Shown in pieces: positions 43,931 to 55,690 of a stretch of DNA of 64,000 bases. The stretch is from positions 124,001 to 188,000 of the forward strand of contig SWDT01000012.1 in NCBI GenBank assembly GCA_009193035.1, in the 5' to 3' direction. The number at the start of each line of letters is the position of its first letter. Within the stretch, counting starts at the first letter, position 1. The position numbers were made by a program, and so were the translations under genes. The notes under the pieces were generated by a model that searched no databases, was not told where the DNA came from, and saw only the letters and a program-made list of their open reading frames with translations. The stretch is from Halicephalobus mephisto. Taxonomy: Eukaryota > Nematoda > Chromadorea > Rhabditida > Panagrolaimidae.

Positions 43931-44702
43931 GATTGACACAACGCTAGGTAGGAATGATGGAAAAACCTAAAAAAGACAAATTGAGTAAAAGTAGGGAAAA
44001 TAAACGAGCGGAAAAGCGGAAAACTCGAGAAATACTCAGAAAAGAATTTCGAAAGGAGCGCGAACGAGCAGCCGATTTTCGTGCTGAGACCCAGTTCGCA
44101 CTCCTGCTGGATTTCAAAGGGTCAATTTTATAGAAATTCTCCTAATTTTTCTCTTTTCTCTTTCATATAATTTTTTTGAAATTCTTTTTCACCATAATTC
44201 TATTACAGCTTGTAGAATCTTTCAAATCTCAGTAAAAGACTAAATGTTTCGGAATTTTCATAGAAGTTTCTCGAATTTAGTAGAAAATTCAAAAATCTAG
44301 AATCCTGTGAAAACTTCTGGAATTTTCCAAAATCTCATCGAAAGTTCTGAGATTTTCGGGGATTTTGCCAAAGATTTTAGAATGTTGAAAACGAAAATTT
44401 TTAACTTTTCCAAATCTCAGAAGTTTTTAGAATCTCCCAAAATTCACTCGAAAATTCTGAAATTTGAAATTTCTCATAACCTTATAAACACTTTTGAAAT
44501 TATCATCTGAAACCTTAATTTCTATGTTCCTAGACAAGTTTAAAAATTTGTTATCAAATAATTTCTAAACAACAATTCTTGGTTATTGCAGTGTGATTTT
44601 CTGCTTGTTATTTCACCAATTGAAAATTAAACTTTATTTTTATATTCATATCTTGTGATTTCGACGTTATTGTAAATTTAACAGTATTAATTTGAATAAT
44701 TT
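43931..44702. other. Upstream of snu-13; boundary of receptor array
   Basis: The first ~150 bp are more GC-rich and should contain the snu-13 promoter. The remainder (44150-44500) holds degenerate GAA/TTC-rich repeats of the type seen in ltd-1 intron 2. No gene. Confidence 0.5.
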
Positions 44703-45498
44703 TTACTTAATTTTTTTGAAAATTATCCAATTTGACATTGAGTTGAACAAAAGATCAACAGCCATGATGACTGCTGAAGGTCTAGTGTATTTCAAGGGAC
44801 TACTTCCTATAATAGAAATAAGTACACTGTCCACAACATGAGAAACTAAATCGAAAAGCAACCCAAAAATTACAATTTTCAGTATCACAGCTTCAGTGAT
44901 AGTCTTCAATTTAATGTTCATTTGGGGTTTCCTCTTTTTCCACTGTGTAGCTACGGTAAACTAAATTCGGACAATTGCGCTTAAAACTACCCAGATTATT
45001 CTGCTGTATGTGTAGCTCAATTGGATGGTACTTAGTAACACACAATCATAAACAACATCATTTTGTCTTTTCTGGTTGGTGGAAGAGGAGGTTCATTAAG
45101 ATATCTCCTCCAGCAACAATAATGCTAAGATCCAAAATTAAATATATTTTCCCCTAAAGGAGAGTATTAGACATCTGTCTATTGTTAACATGGAAGTTGT
45201 GAATGTAATGATTGTCATAAAGGCGTTGTTGAAAGTTCCCGTCCAAAAGAATGGATCAGAAGGTAACTTCAGATCTTCCCTCCATATAAGAATCACAGTA
45301 AGGCTGTGGATAAATAGTAACCCACCCATGATTAACAGGACTCAAAAGTAGTATTTTAATATTATAGAATATTTAAAATTTTTCTGGTTTTCAGTTTGTC
45401 TGATAAATCTTAATATCCACAGCTATAAACTCATTGAAATAGTCGAAGAAAGAAAAATAAAACAGTAAACAAAAATACAATCTTGAATTTACTTACAT
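44703..45498 (-). pseudogene. Dead 7TM receptor copy with a patch matching a live gene
   Basis: Homologous to the array receptors but broken by stops and deletions. From its 5' end (start codon remnant at 45498) the N-terminus is degraded. 45367-45155 encodes TM2-TM3 (HSLTVILIWREDLKLPSDPF through TIDRCLILSF) with about four mismatches to 50158-49946 of the intact gene at 49393-50292. The C-terminal part (44921-44703) reads TEAVILKIVIFGLLFDLVSH. The sharp change in identity at both ends of the patch indicates gene conversion. Confidence 0.8.
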
Positions 45499-46297
45499 GA
45501 AGCAAACAATATTACAATTTCAATTAATAATAGTCTAATTCACACGTTACAAGTGTAGACTGATAATTAAATACTTTAGATAATTTGATGAATAGCAAAA
45601 ACTTGTACATAATACTGTAGGTAATTATGGGCTGTACGAAAGTTGTCTCCTTTGACTCACACTGATTTCGAAATTCTTTTTTTTAAATGAGTGTTTTTCT
45701 TAATTAACTGAGATATTAAGTCAATTTAACTACAAAAAACAGATATAGACGCGAAATAAATTATATAAGGCTTACGAAATAGAAAAAGCAACTGTCGTTA
45801 AAGGGCATCTACCGTACAGCCTAATTTTGTTTTATCAGGATCATGAATTATATTTTGTGAACTAAATTAAAGAGATATTGAAATTCCACTACCAGTAAAA
45901 AAGTAATTTAGCCAGGTTACTTCAAGCATAAGACAATTTTGTATAAATTAGACAACGTCCATAATCGATTGTTCTTTTATCAAATTTTTAAACAATTTAT
46001 AAAAATTTAAATTATTAAAGGAAATCGCATTACGATAAAACGTACAAAGCAATATTATTATGAAGTTCTTTCGATTTGAATTTATAGTTGTCATAAACAT
46101 AATAGAAAGTTGATTACTGCAGAGCATTGTCTGAATTACCATTTCTCTACAGCCGCAAATATGATTTATACAAAATTTTTAAAAACATAACATTTTAAAA
46201 ATCATAACATTTTCATTAAAGACACTAATTTCCAACGTAGATTCCGTTTAATTTACTATTAATTCTTAAAACTTTATTAATTACCAAAATAATGTTT
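45499..46297. other. Array spacer with duplicated flank
   Basis: No gene. 45985-46100 aligns with 50540-50660 (shared AATTTAAATTATTAAAGGAA and ATTATGAA blocks), showing that intergenic DNA was duplicated with the receptors. Confidence 0.55.
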
Positions 46298-47200
46298 TTA
46301 CTTCTTAGATAAACGTGATGTTCTTATTGATTTAGAAACAACATTTACTTGTGTTTTGGATAATTGGTTTTGTGTCCTCTTGAACAACATCCAGTTAGTC
46401 GTAGAATTCAATAAGAGATCTGCTGCCATCAGAATTTGGCTGTATGGTCCAAGATGTTTGAAAGGGGTTTCTCCTGTGATATAAACGCCTATAGTGTCAA
46501 ACATGTGGGGAACGAAATCACAGATTAGTCCAAATATAACGGCTCTCAGGACCACAGCTTCAGCGATAACTTTCAACTTGGTTCCAATCTGAGGTGCTTT
46601 CTTTTTCATCAATAAAGCAAGAATAATAAACCAAATCCCGGTGGTTGTGTTCAGAATTACTCCAATTGTTCTGCTATATGTGTAACTCAATCGGGCATTG
46701 ATAAGCATATGACAGCCATAGGCAACACATCCTTTTGTTTTCGCTGATTGACGAAACACAACCAGCATTATGAAATTCATCCCATAAATAATACCATTGA
46801 TCATGACACTTACACGAAACAAGATTTTACTCCACAAATAATTATATCTTTCTTTAAAGGAAAGCACCAAGCACCGATCAATTGTCAGTGTGGAAGCCGT
46901 AAATGTAATGATTGTCATGAATGTGACACCGAAGATTCCTGTCCAGAAAAACCAATCAGGAGGTAAATCCAGATCGTCTCTCCATATAAGTATTACAGTA
47001 AAACTATGGATGGATAACAGTAAGCTCATGGTGAATAAGATCCAAAAATAGTACTTCAACAATATGGAGAACTTGAACTTTTCTTTATTTTCATCACGTC
47101 TAATTATCCTCAATGTCGATAGCAGAAAGAACATTGAAGCGATAGAAGAACATAGAAGAAAGTAATAAACAAGTAAAAATATTACTGAATTTGCTGCCAT
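46298..47200 (-). CDS. Intronless 7TM chemoreceptor-like protein, array copy 1
   Basis: Predicted nematode chemoreceptor in one exon, 300 residues. I cannot fix the class; a resemblance to srxa/srbc-type receptors is only suspected. Family pattern, used for all copies: TM1 after a short N-terminus (FLLVYYFLLCSS), KFSILLKYYFW at TM2, HSFTVILIWRDDLDLP in the first outer loop, TIDRCLVLSFKERYN after TM3, CVAYGC in the second outer loop, GVILNTTTGIWFIIL at TM5, and FGLICDFVPHMFDT plus DLLLNSTTNW at TM6-TM7. The start MAANSV was chosen by alignment with the paralogues; ten in-frame codons precede it, from an ATG at 47230. No disruption is seen. Confidence 0.85.
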   Translation of the reverse strand: MAANSVIFLLVYYFLLCSSIASMFFLLSTLRIIRRDENKEKFKFSILLKYYFWILFTMSLLLSIHSFTVILIWRDDLDLPPDWFFWTGIFGVTFMTIITFTASTLTIDRCLVLSFKERYNYLWSKILFRVSVMINGIIYGMNFIMLVVFRQSAKTKGCVAYGCHMLINARLSYTYSRTIGVILNTTTGIWFIILALLMKKKAPQIGTKLKVIAEAVVLRAVIFGLICDFVPHMFDTIGVYITGETPFKHLGPYSQILMAADLLLNSTTNWMLFKRTQNQLSKTQVNVVSKSIRTSRLSKK

Positions 47201-47839
47201 GAGATAGAAAATTGGATAAACTTTGAACACTCGTGTAAATATTGTATTAGAAAGACACGCGTAGAGATAAATGTTCTCAACAATGCATATGATGACAGTG
47301 GGAATTTTACCTCGTGATGTACGTAATTAAGTTATTATGGTAATACGAATCTCACCAATTAGAGGAAACGAAAGACTTAATGAAGTAACATTTCCTTAAA
47401 CAACGAGTTTAGTGCATTTTAGAGAGTGGGGTAATGGTAAATACATGTGGTAAATACACTAAAGTAACTATTTTTCTTCAGTTTTAAAATAACGCCCAAC
47501 AATTTAAAAAATATAGGAGGGAATTATATCAATGTAAAAAAGCAAACGAGTATTATTACACAATTTTCTTCCTACAAATTTCCGAAACTTTGAATACTCA
47601 GATAACAGACAGGAAGTGAGCGTGACTCAACGTCGCTTACAAATTACTTCAATTATCTTTGTGCACGTTCTGTCCAGAAATTCATAAAATATCAAGTACA
47701 TTCCGTTGTTTATTAAATCTTAGCATACAAATATATTGATACATTTAAATCATAACATTTTCACTGAAACAAACGTAGAATCTAGATTATGTTTTATTAT
47801 TAATTTTTAACAGGTTTATCGATCACCAAGACATCATCT
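47201..47839. other. Array spacer, duplicated with 48740-49392
   Basis: Upstream DNA of copy 1. It aligns with the region upstream of copy 2: CGTGATGTACG, AACATTTCCTTAAACAACGA, AACGCCCAACAATT and TATATCA blocks appear in the same order in both. The duplication unit is about 1.54 kb (gene plus upstream). No coding sequence. Confidence 0.6.
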
Positions 47840-48739
47840 TCACTTCTTAGATGAGTGTGATGTTTTTACAGAGTTATTAATTACATTTACTTGCGTCTTG
47901 GTCACTTGACCTTGTCTTTTGAATACTATCCAGTTAGTCGTTGAATTCAATAAGAGATCCAAGCCCATCAGGATTTGGCTATACGGACCAATGAATTTGA
48001 AAGGGGTCTCTCCCGTGATATAAACAATTATAGTGTCAAACATGTGAGGAACAAAATCACAAATTATCCCAAATATAACAGCTCTGAGAGCTACAGCTTC
48101 AGCGATGATCTTCACTTTGGTTCCAACTTGAGGTGATTTCTTCTTCACCATTAAAGCCAAGACAATGAACCAAATCCCAACAATTGTGTTTAATATTGCT
48201 CCAATTATCCTACTATATGTGTAACTCAATCGAGCGTTATTGAATAGTAGACAGCCGTAAGCAACACATCCATCCGTTTTTCCTGGTAGACGGAATACAA
48301 TGAATGCTGCGAAATTCACCCCGAAAACAATAACATTGATTATAATACTTAGACAAAATAAAATTTTAGTCCAGGAATGATTGTATCTTTCCTTAAATGA
48401 AAGTACTAGGCATCTATCTGCTGTCAGAATGCAAGCCGTAAATGTGGTAGTTGTTATGAAGGCGCTGTCAAAAGTTCCCGACCAGTAGAACGGATCATGA
48501 GGCAAATTCAAGTTATCTCTCCATGTGACTATCACAGTAAAACTATGGATGAATAACAACATGCTCATGATCAGAAGGACCCAGAAGTAGTATTTTAATA
48601 TGATGGAGAATTTAAATTTCTCCTTGTTTTCACCATGTCTAATAAATCTCAGTGTCCACAACAGGAAAAATATTGAGATGATGGTACAACACAAAATGAA
48701 ATAATAAACAAACAAGTATATTACTGGATTTACCATCAT
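47840..48739 (-). CDS. Intronless 7TM chemoreceptor-like protein, array copy 2
   Basis: 299 residues, one exon, start placed at MMVNPVIYLFVYYF by alignment; fifteen more in-frame codons (from an ATG at 48784) precede it. Diagnostic segments: KFSIILKYYFWVLL, TWRDNLNLPHDPFYWSG, TADRCLVLSFKERYNHSW and FGIICDFVPHMFDTI. Compared with copy 1 the DRC motif is TADRC instead of TIDRC. The KKSPQVGTKVKIIAEAV segment is shared with copy 4, so segments have been exchanged along the array. Intact. Confidence 0.85.
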   Translation of the reverse strand: MMVNPVIYLFVYYFILCCTIISIFFLLWTLRFIRHGENKEKFKFSIILKYYFWVLLIMSMLLFIHSFTVIVTWRDNLNLPHDPFYWSGTFDSAFITTTTFTACILTADRCLVLSFKERYNHSWTKILFCLSIIINVIVFGVNFAAFIVFRLPGKTDGCVAYGCLLFNNARLSYTYSRIIGAILNTIVGIWFIVLALMVKKKSPQVGTKVKIIAEAVALRAVIFGIICDFVPHMFDTIIVYITGETPFKFIGPYSQILMGLDLLLNSTTNWIVFKRQGQVTKTQVNVINNSVKTSHSSKK

Positions 48740-49392
48740 ACAACAGAGAACTAAACAATTGGAATCAGTGTCAAAATAATGCACTACAAGAACAAATGTA
48801 GAGGCAAATATTTTCGATAATGCATATAATGATAACAGAGATTTAATCTCGTGATGTACGCAATTTATTACAGTAATATGGATTTCGCCTATTAGATAGG
48901 GATGAAGAACTTAATGAAAAAACATTTCCTTAAACAACGAGTTTAGCGTATTTTAGACAGTGAGGTAATGGTAAATACATGTGATGATACAGTAAAGTGG
49001 CTAGTTATCTTCAGTTTTAGAATAACGCCCAACAATTAAAAAAATATAGGTGGGAATTATATCATTACAGAAAGTAGAAACGGATATCACTGCGCAATTT
49101 TCTTTGTACAAATTTTTGAAATTTTTAGAAATATTCAAAACCCCCAATGCAAAACAGAAAGAATGTGAGCCAATTTTCCGAACTGATTATTTTAATTACC
49201 CATTTGTATATTCCACACAAAAACGCATGAAATGTCAAAGTACTACATTTCATTATTTATTAAATCTTAACATGAAAATATATCAGTATTTTGAAGTCAT
49301 AACATTCTCACTAAACACAAATTGAGAATCTAGATTATATTTTATTTATTATAAAAAGTTAAATAATTTCATCAGTTATCAAAACATTATCA
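48740..49392. other. Array spacer, duplicated with 47201-47839
   Basis: Upstream DNA of copy 2, carrying the same ordered blocks as the spacer upstream of copy 1. A plus-strand open frame at 49050-49325 falls in the duplicated stretch but is not open in the matching copy, so it is not a gene. Confidence 0.6.
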
Positions 49393-50292
49393 TCACCTTT
49401 TAAAGGAGTGCGATACCTTCATAGAAGTAGAAATTACATTTACTTGTGTCTTGGTCACTTTTCTTTGTGTTCTGAACACCATCCAGTTAGTCGTAGAATT
49501 CAATAAAAGATCTAAGGCCATCAGGATTTGGCTATATGGTCCAAAGTATTTGAAAGGAGTCTCCCCTGTGATATACACCACTATAGCATCAAATATATGA
49601 GGAACGAAATCACAAAGTAAACCAAATATAATAGCTCTGAAAACCACAGCTTCAGCGATGATCTTCACTTTGGTCCCAATTTGAGTTTTTTTCTTCCTCA
49701 ATAATAAAACAAGAATAATAAACCAAATCCCAATAGTTGTGTTCAGGATCACTCCACTGGTTCTGGTATATATGTATGTCAATCGGCCAATATTGTGTAC
49801 TAGACAGCCATAGGCTACACATCCTTCTAATCTTTCTGATTGACGGAACACGATGTACGTTGTGAAATTTATCCCACCGATAATAACATTGATTATAATA
49901 CTTACACAAAATAAGATTTTACTCCACAGATAATTATATTTTTCCTTAAAGGAGAGTATTAGACATCTGTCTATTGTCAACATAGAAGTTGTGAATGTAA
50001 TGATTGTCATAAAGGCGTTGTTGAAAGTTCCCGTCCAAAAGAATGGATCAGAAGGTAACTTCAGATCTTCCCTCCATATAAGAATCACAGTAAGGCTGTG
50101 GATAAATAGTAACCCACCCATGATTAACAGGACCCAAAAGTAGTATTTTAATATTATGGAGAATTTAAATGTTCCTTTATTTTCGTCATTTCTAATATAT
50201 CTGAATATCGATAGCAAAAATACCATGGAAATGATGGAAGAACACAAGAGGAAGTAATAAATCAGTAAATGTATAACTGGACTCGCTGCCAT
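49393..50292 (-). CDS. Intronless 7TM chemoreceptor-like protein, array copy 3
   Basis: 299 residues, one exon, start at MAASPVIHLLIYYF (an in-frame ATG lies at 50325). Segments: HSLTVILIWREDLKLPSDPF, TIDRCLILSFKEKYNYLW, CVAYGCLVHNIGRLTYIYTR and FGLLCDFVPHIFDAI. It is the apparent donor (or recipient) of the ~210-bp tract shared with the dead copy at 44703-45498. Its C-terminal tail (TKTQVNVISTSMKVSHS) closely matches copies 1 and 2. Intact. Confidence 0.85.
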   Translation of the reverse strand: MAASPVIHLLIYYFLLCSSIISMVFLLSIFRYIRNDENKGTFKFSIILKYYFWVLLIMGGLLFIHSLTVILIWREDLKLPSDPFFWTGTFNNAFMTIITFTTSMLTIDRCLILSFKEKYNYLWSKILFCVSIIINVIIGGINFTTYIVFRQSERLEGCVAYGCLVHNIGRLTYIYTRTSGVILNTTIGIWFIILVLLLRKKKTQIGTKVKIIAEAVVFRAIIFGLLCDFVPHIFDAIVVYITGETPFKYFGPYSQILMALDLLLNSTTNWMVFRTQRKVTKTQVNVISTSMKVSHSFKR

Positions 50293-50859
50293 AGAGCGGG
50301 ATAATACATGAAATATCAATGCCAATTACTTAATTGATATGCTAAAAATGTAAACATTTATTTTAGGTAATTTACATGTGAAGGAGAAGAAAGTACCTAC
50401 TACTGTAAGTAATTTACTTAGAAAAAAGTGAAGAATTTAATGAAGGTAGATTATTAAGCATTACCAATTTATCTAATCTCAGAAATGAAGCAATTTTATA
50501 GTCGTAAAGCAAACCTCTAAGAAAGTTATTTTCGTCAAGCTTGGAAATAATTTAAAAAATTTAAATTATTAAAGGAAATTACACAATGGTAAAACAGAAA
50601 TAAATATCATTATGAAATTGTCTCGATATGAATTTCTTGAATTGTCGTAATATGATTAAAAAAAAATAATTATCATAGAGCTGTTTTAATTGTCGTTTTT
50701 TCATGCAAAAATTAGTTCATTTGTACAGACAATAAAAAATATATCCGCTTTTTAAACTCGTATCATTTTTATTGGGAACAAAAATTTGAAATCTTAATTT
50801 TCTTTATTATTAACTATTGACAGTTTCATCAATCGGCAATATATCATTTTTACTTTTTT
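50293..50859. other. Array spacer
   Basis: No gene. Contains the block at 50540-50660 also found at 45985-46100. Confidence 0.5.
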
Positions 50860-51731
50860 AATGAATGTAACATCTTCATAGAACTAGTAACAACACTTTT
50901 TTGTATTTTTGATCATTTGATTTTCTTTTTTCCTGAACGCTATCCAGTTGTTGAATTCAACGACAGATTGGTAGTCATAATGGCTCAACTATAAGATCCA
51001 GTGTATTTGGAAGAAGTGCCTCCTATGGTGTACACGAACATAGTATCCGGTAAGTGAGGAACAAAATCAAACACTAATCCAAATAAGACAGCTCTGAAGA
51101 CCACAGCTTTAGTGATGGCTTTCATTTTGGTTCCAAATGGAGGTTTCTTTCCTTTTAACCATACAGTCATGATGATAAACCAGATGCTGACGACCGTGTT
51201 TAAGATTACCCCGATTGTTCTGCTATATGTATAGGTCAATCAAAAGTTGTTGAATAATAGACAGTTGTAGGCAATACATCCATTTCATACTTTTAATTAA
51301 TGGAAGATATGGCTCATTATTAGATTTATTTCAAAAGCAATAATACTTATTATAATTTCTGTACAACAGAAAGTCATATTCCACAATCGGTTGTATTTTC
51401 CTTCCAATCATAACACTGAACACTTGTGCGAGATCAATATGAAAGGTGCGAGTGGAACGACAGTCATGGAGGTACTATCAAGAGTCCCTGTCCAAGAAAA
51501 AGGATCAAGTTCTAAGCTCATATTTTTTCCATATAATCACCATAGTCAGTGAATAGATAATAACATACTCATGATTAATAAAATCTAGAAATAGCGTTTT
51601 GAGATGATGGAAGATTTAAATTTTCTTCGGTTTTCACTGTTTGATAAATTTCAACGTCCGTGTTAGAAATATCGTTGAAATAATCGAAGAAAATAATAAA
51701 TGCCTAAGTAGAATCCTGAATTTATTTTCAT
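50860..51731 (-). pseudogene. Dead 7TM receptor copy
   Basis: Full-length in outline: a start-codon remnant at 51731 (TCATAG context) to a C-terminal remnant near 50860, but frameshifted. The best preserved part, 51239-50985, reads TYTYSRTIGVILNTVVSIWF and FGLVFDFVPHLPDT. Earlier parts keep only fragments of the TM2 and DRC regions. It is closest to the copies at 59046 and 61842 (WFIIM at TM5). Confidence 0.8.
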
Positions 51732-53825
51732 AGAGCAAAACGATATTCCATCTTTAAATAGTGATAATCAGAAGTCAGAATGGAAATATAATCTTTGTAT
51801 TAAATTTCTGAGCGATTCATCTAATGATAAGAGTTGTTTCATTTATATGGGATAATTTAGTTAGAACAATAAACCTCTACTTGTTTGCAAATCATGAATT
51901 TGATTATAATGCATTTCCAAATAAGAGTTATTTATCTCTCTGCTTAGATCGGAAAATGCAATAAACATATATTGAGGAAATGATGGACTACAGTAATTAT
52001 TTATTTTTGTAAAGTTCTGAGTAGAGGTCCAACAACTTAAAATACAAACCGAAGCAAATTACACAATTATGAAAATTATAAATAGATCTAATTACGCAAA
52101 TTTCCTTAAACTAAATTCCCAGAATTTTAAAAATTTAAGTTCCGTACAAGATTATTGCATAACTTTCCATTTGATTCTGCAAAATTGCAAATGCTTTAGC
52201 ATTGCTCTAGATATATAATTATAAAAATCGAAATTGAGGGTTATTATAAAATTATTACGGCAAATTTACAGAACCGAATAAATTCAAAACTAGTCTATAA
52301 TTGCGTTTTTTGTGATAATCATTTCTCAATCTTTTATAAATTTAGAATGTTTACTAGAGATATATTCTACGTACATGGATCTGAAAACTTCTGGACCAAT
52401 ATAATATATAGTTTAAAAACTTATGTTCACTTCCAAGGGTTGGTTGTTATATATAAAAACATTGATAGACATTTGAGAAATAATTAACTCTAAAACACTT
52501 CATCAAAACCGAATTACTTTCATTATGTGATAAGTGAAAACATTAGGAATAGGTGTTATTATGCAATTTCTCAACAGAAATTTCTATTGCCTTCGAAAAT
52601 CTTCAATGTCAGGCAATGACTTTAAACTGTCTACGAACTTCTGGAGAATTTTAAGAATTACCGCTGAATTTTAGTTATTTAACGTTCTTAAGATATTTTT
52701 CTAGTGTCTAACTCACCATTTCACTTGTCTGCAAATTATGTTTAACGAACAGCCAAACCTTATTTATTTTTAGCCTGTTTTTCACTTTTCCCTCTATTCT
52801 TTTATGTTTTCCATGAACTTAGAAGAGATATGTTTACCCTTACATTACTCGGTTCTTTATTGCTTCTGTCAATTCTGTCTTTAATTAAGAAGCATTCTCA
52901 CCTACAGTAATCCCAATATGTCAACATTTCAACAGCACTATAATTGATCTATAACACACCAAACAAAATACAAAATATAATTATTGCATTCAAAAAGGCA
53001 ATTAGTATTAACACCGGAAAAAATCAATCTTCTTGCTTTCTCGGTAAACTTTAAACATGAGTAATTAAACCAAAGATCCACGCAAGTTCCACTACATTGT
53101 GACACGAAAAGCACAAAATATGTTTTGTATTAAATTATTAATCTCTGACTATAAAATGGCAAGACATCCTTCAACTGAAATTGAGATGATTAACTTTCTT
53201 CTTAATTTCCTTGATTTTTCCGTTATCCATTAATCATCACCAATATCTTCAACCTTACTGACATATTATGATAAAAATATAATTGTTGATAACAAATTAA
53301 GTGTATCTCATATTTAAGGACGATGAGACAAGATTACCTGTAATGATGTATTATTCTTTCATAGAAAATATTCGGATTGTTTTTATTACCTTATTTACAA
53401 AAACTTTTATATTTGTCTCTAACAATTGTTTTCATTTATTGCACTTGTGTAGACTACAATAATACTACAAAAAGTAGAAAATATATTAAATTTTGATTTT
53501 AAATATAAAAGCATTTAATAAGGGACTTGAATAATTATACAAGTACTGTGTTATATTTCTATCCTAATGAATAACAAAGATATCATGAAAAGATAGACAA
53601 TCTCCTCCATCAAACAATAATTAAAAATGTATTGTTAAGAAACTTCCCTTTTATTTTTAAAATTTTCTTCATATGATAACATGACACTCTTCAAATGGAT
53701 ATGGAGATAATAACTTATCAAAAATAGATTTAATATCGTGAATGTATCAACAGTTTATGTAGTTTATTAGGTTCTCCATTAAAGTTTAAATACTTTACAT
53801 TGTGTTTCATTTTAATTTTAATAAT
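51732..53825. other. Gene-free stretch inside the array
   Basis: 2.1 kb with no receptor remnant and no other coding signal. About 52690-52920 shows weak similarity to 63470-63700 near the end of the array (shared ACAGTAATC(C/T)CAAT and neighbouring blocks), suggesting an old flank duplication. Confidence 0.5.
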
Positions 53826-54716
53826 TTATATTTCTAAGGTCATTGAACTTTTAAAAATACTTATTGGAAATATTATCACTGACTGCCTCGTGCGTTTGAA
53901 AACTAGCCAGTTCGTTATTGAATTCAATAAGAGATCTAAGGCCATCAGGATCTGGCTATACGGCCCAATGAATTTGAAAGGGGTCTCTCCTGTGATATAA
54001 ACAACTATAGTGTCAAACATGTGGGGAACGAAATCACAAATTATCCCAAATATGACAGCTCTGAAAGCTACAGCTTCAGCGATGATCTTCACTTTGGTTC
54101 CAACTTGAGGTGATTTCTTTCTCAACAATACAGCTAAGATGATGAACCAAATTCCAACAAATGCGTTTAATATTGCTCCAATTGTTCTGGAATACGTGTA
54201 TGTCAGATGAGATGGTGGGAATTCCAAACAGTTATAAGCTATGCATCCTTTTGGCTTTTCCGGTCGACGGAATAGGAGGATCATTACAAAATTTACTCCA
54301 AAAACAATAACATTGATTACAATACTTACACAGAATAAGACCATAGTCCAAAAATAATTATATTTTTCTGTAAATAATAATACTAGGCATCTATCTATTG
54401 TCAAAATGCAAGAGGAAAATGTAATCACCGTCATAAAGGATATGTCAAGAATTCCTGACCAGAAGAACGGTTCAGGAAGTATATCGAGATCTTCCTTCCA
54501 AATAGCAATCATAGTGAGACTATGAACGAATAAAAACACACTCATAATAAGCATAACCCAGAAGTAATACTTCAAGATAATGGAAAATTTGAAGCTTTCC
54601 TGTCGCTCAGTGTGTTTGATGACTTTCAGTATCCATAAGAAAATTATGATTGAGGTAATAGACGAGAGTAAGAGGAAATAATAAAGGAGCAAATATAAGA
54701 ATGAATTTGTTTCCAT
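53826..54716 (-). CDS. Intronless 7TM chemoreceptor-like protein, array copy 4
   Basis: 296 residues, one exon, starting METNSFLYLLLYYF. Long segments are nearly identical to copy 5 (TMIAIWKEDLDILPEPFFWS, FVMILLFRRPEKPKGCIAYN, FIGPYSQILMALDLLLNSIT), but the start and the C-terminal tail (RQSVIIFPISIFKSSMTLEI) differ completely. Position 3 of the second outer loop reads CIAYNC where other copies have CVAYGC. Intact frame. Confidence 0.85.
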   Translation of the reverse strand: METNSFLYLLLYYFLLLSSITSIIIFLWILKVIKHTERQESFKFSIILKYYFWVMLIMSVFLFVHSLTMIAIWKEDLDILPEPFFWSGILDISFMTVITFSSCILTIDRCLVLLFTEKYNYFWTMVLFCVSIVINVIVFGVNFVMILLFRRPEKPKGCIAYNCLEFPPSHLTYTYSRTIGAILNAFVGIWFIILAVLLRKKSPQVGTKVKIIAEAVAFRAVIFGIICDFVPHMFDTIVVYITGETPFKFIGPYSQILMALDLLLNSITNWLVFKRTRQSVIIFPISIFKSSMTLEI

Positions 54717-55333
54717 GAAGTGTAGATGTATATGAAATTTTAAGAATAATTATCTTGTAGATTATAAAGACTTAGAAATATATTTTGTAGATAATCCACA
54801 TAGAAACAACAGAAAATTTGTTTAGGTATGTGAGCACTTTAATGATGATGACGATATGAATTTTACCTGACAGAGGGAAAGAAAGAATCTAAGCTACATT
54901 GTCGAAGATAATTTGTCCTGTTTCAAAAGTGAAGTAATTTTGTATACATGTGATAGTGTACTACAATACGAAGTTATTTTTAGTCTGTTTTGAAACAACT
55001 GACAAATCTTAGAGGAAAAATGTTGAAAGAAGAGATATGATTATAATAGTTAGGTACAGACACTGGCGCGAGATTATTTCGATACACATTTGAGGAAGTT
55101 TCAAAACAGTAGAAAACGAAGAGGAAAAAGCAAATCAATTTCACTATGAAGTTGTTTCAATCCGCGTTTTTAAATTTCACTTTACAAGGCTATTGAAAAA
55201 ATGTGACAAGTATGCATCGCTTTTTAATAAATCACAACAATTGTATTTAAAAGATGCATTTCAAATGAACTGCTCACTAGATTTGCTTTTGATTTATAAA
55301 TTACCAGAATAGTAATTTCATTTATTACCTTCC
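54717..55333. other. Array spacer
   Basis: No gene recognised; AT-rich upstream region of copy 4. Confidence 0.5.
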
Positions 55334-55690
55334 GGTACAGTTCTGATAGAATTACTAACTCTAGCTATTTGCGTTGTTTATTTTGCTCCATATTTTCCTC
55401 GTGACAATCCAAATCGTCCAGAGCAATTGAGAGACATCTCAATCTCGGAGAATGAAGGAAGACTATTTCTTGCAAGCTTTCATATTCTCTTTTGGAAGAA
55501 GTTTAAACTAATTGATCCTTTTTATTGTCTTAGTTTTAAATATCCTTCAAATCCGTCTGTACAGCCACTTTGTCGTTAATTATATCGTATGCTTCTGATT
55601 ATAATTGTTAGGAGAAACATAGAAATGATAGAAGACAGTAAAATAAAATAATAAACCAATAACACGTATTATAACTATTTTATAAAATCG
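55334..55690 (-). pseudogene. Internally deleted 7TM receptor relic
   Basis: Only the two ends of a receptor survive. 55334-55400 aligns with the 3' end of copy 5 (GGTACAGTTCTGATAGAATT against GGTACGGTTTTCATAGAACT). About 55520-55690 aligns with the N-terminal coding DNA (blocks around AGAAATGATAGAAGA and AATAATAAACCAATAA). The central ~550 bp is gone. Confidence 0.6.

Noticed and set aside
55325..55580. Plus-strand open frame of about 84 codons without ATG
   Set aside because: It lies on the opposite strand of a receptor relic whose ends align with neighbouring genes; the openness is incidental.
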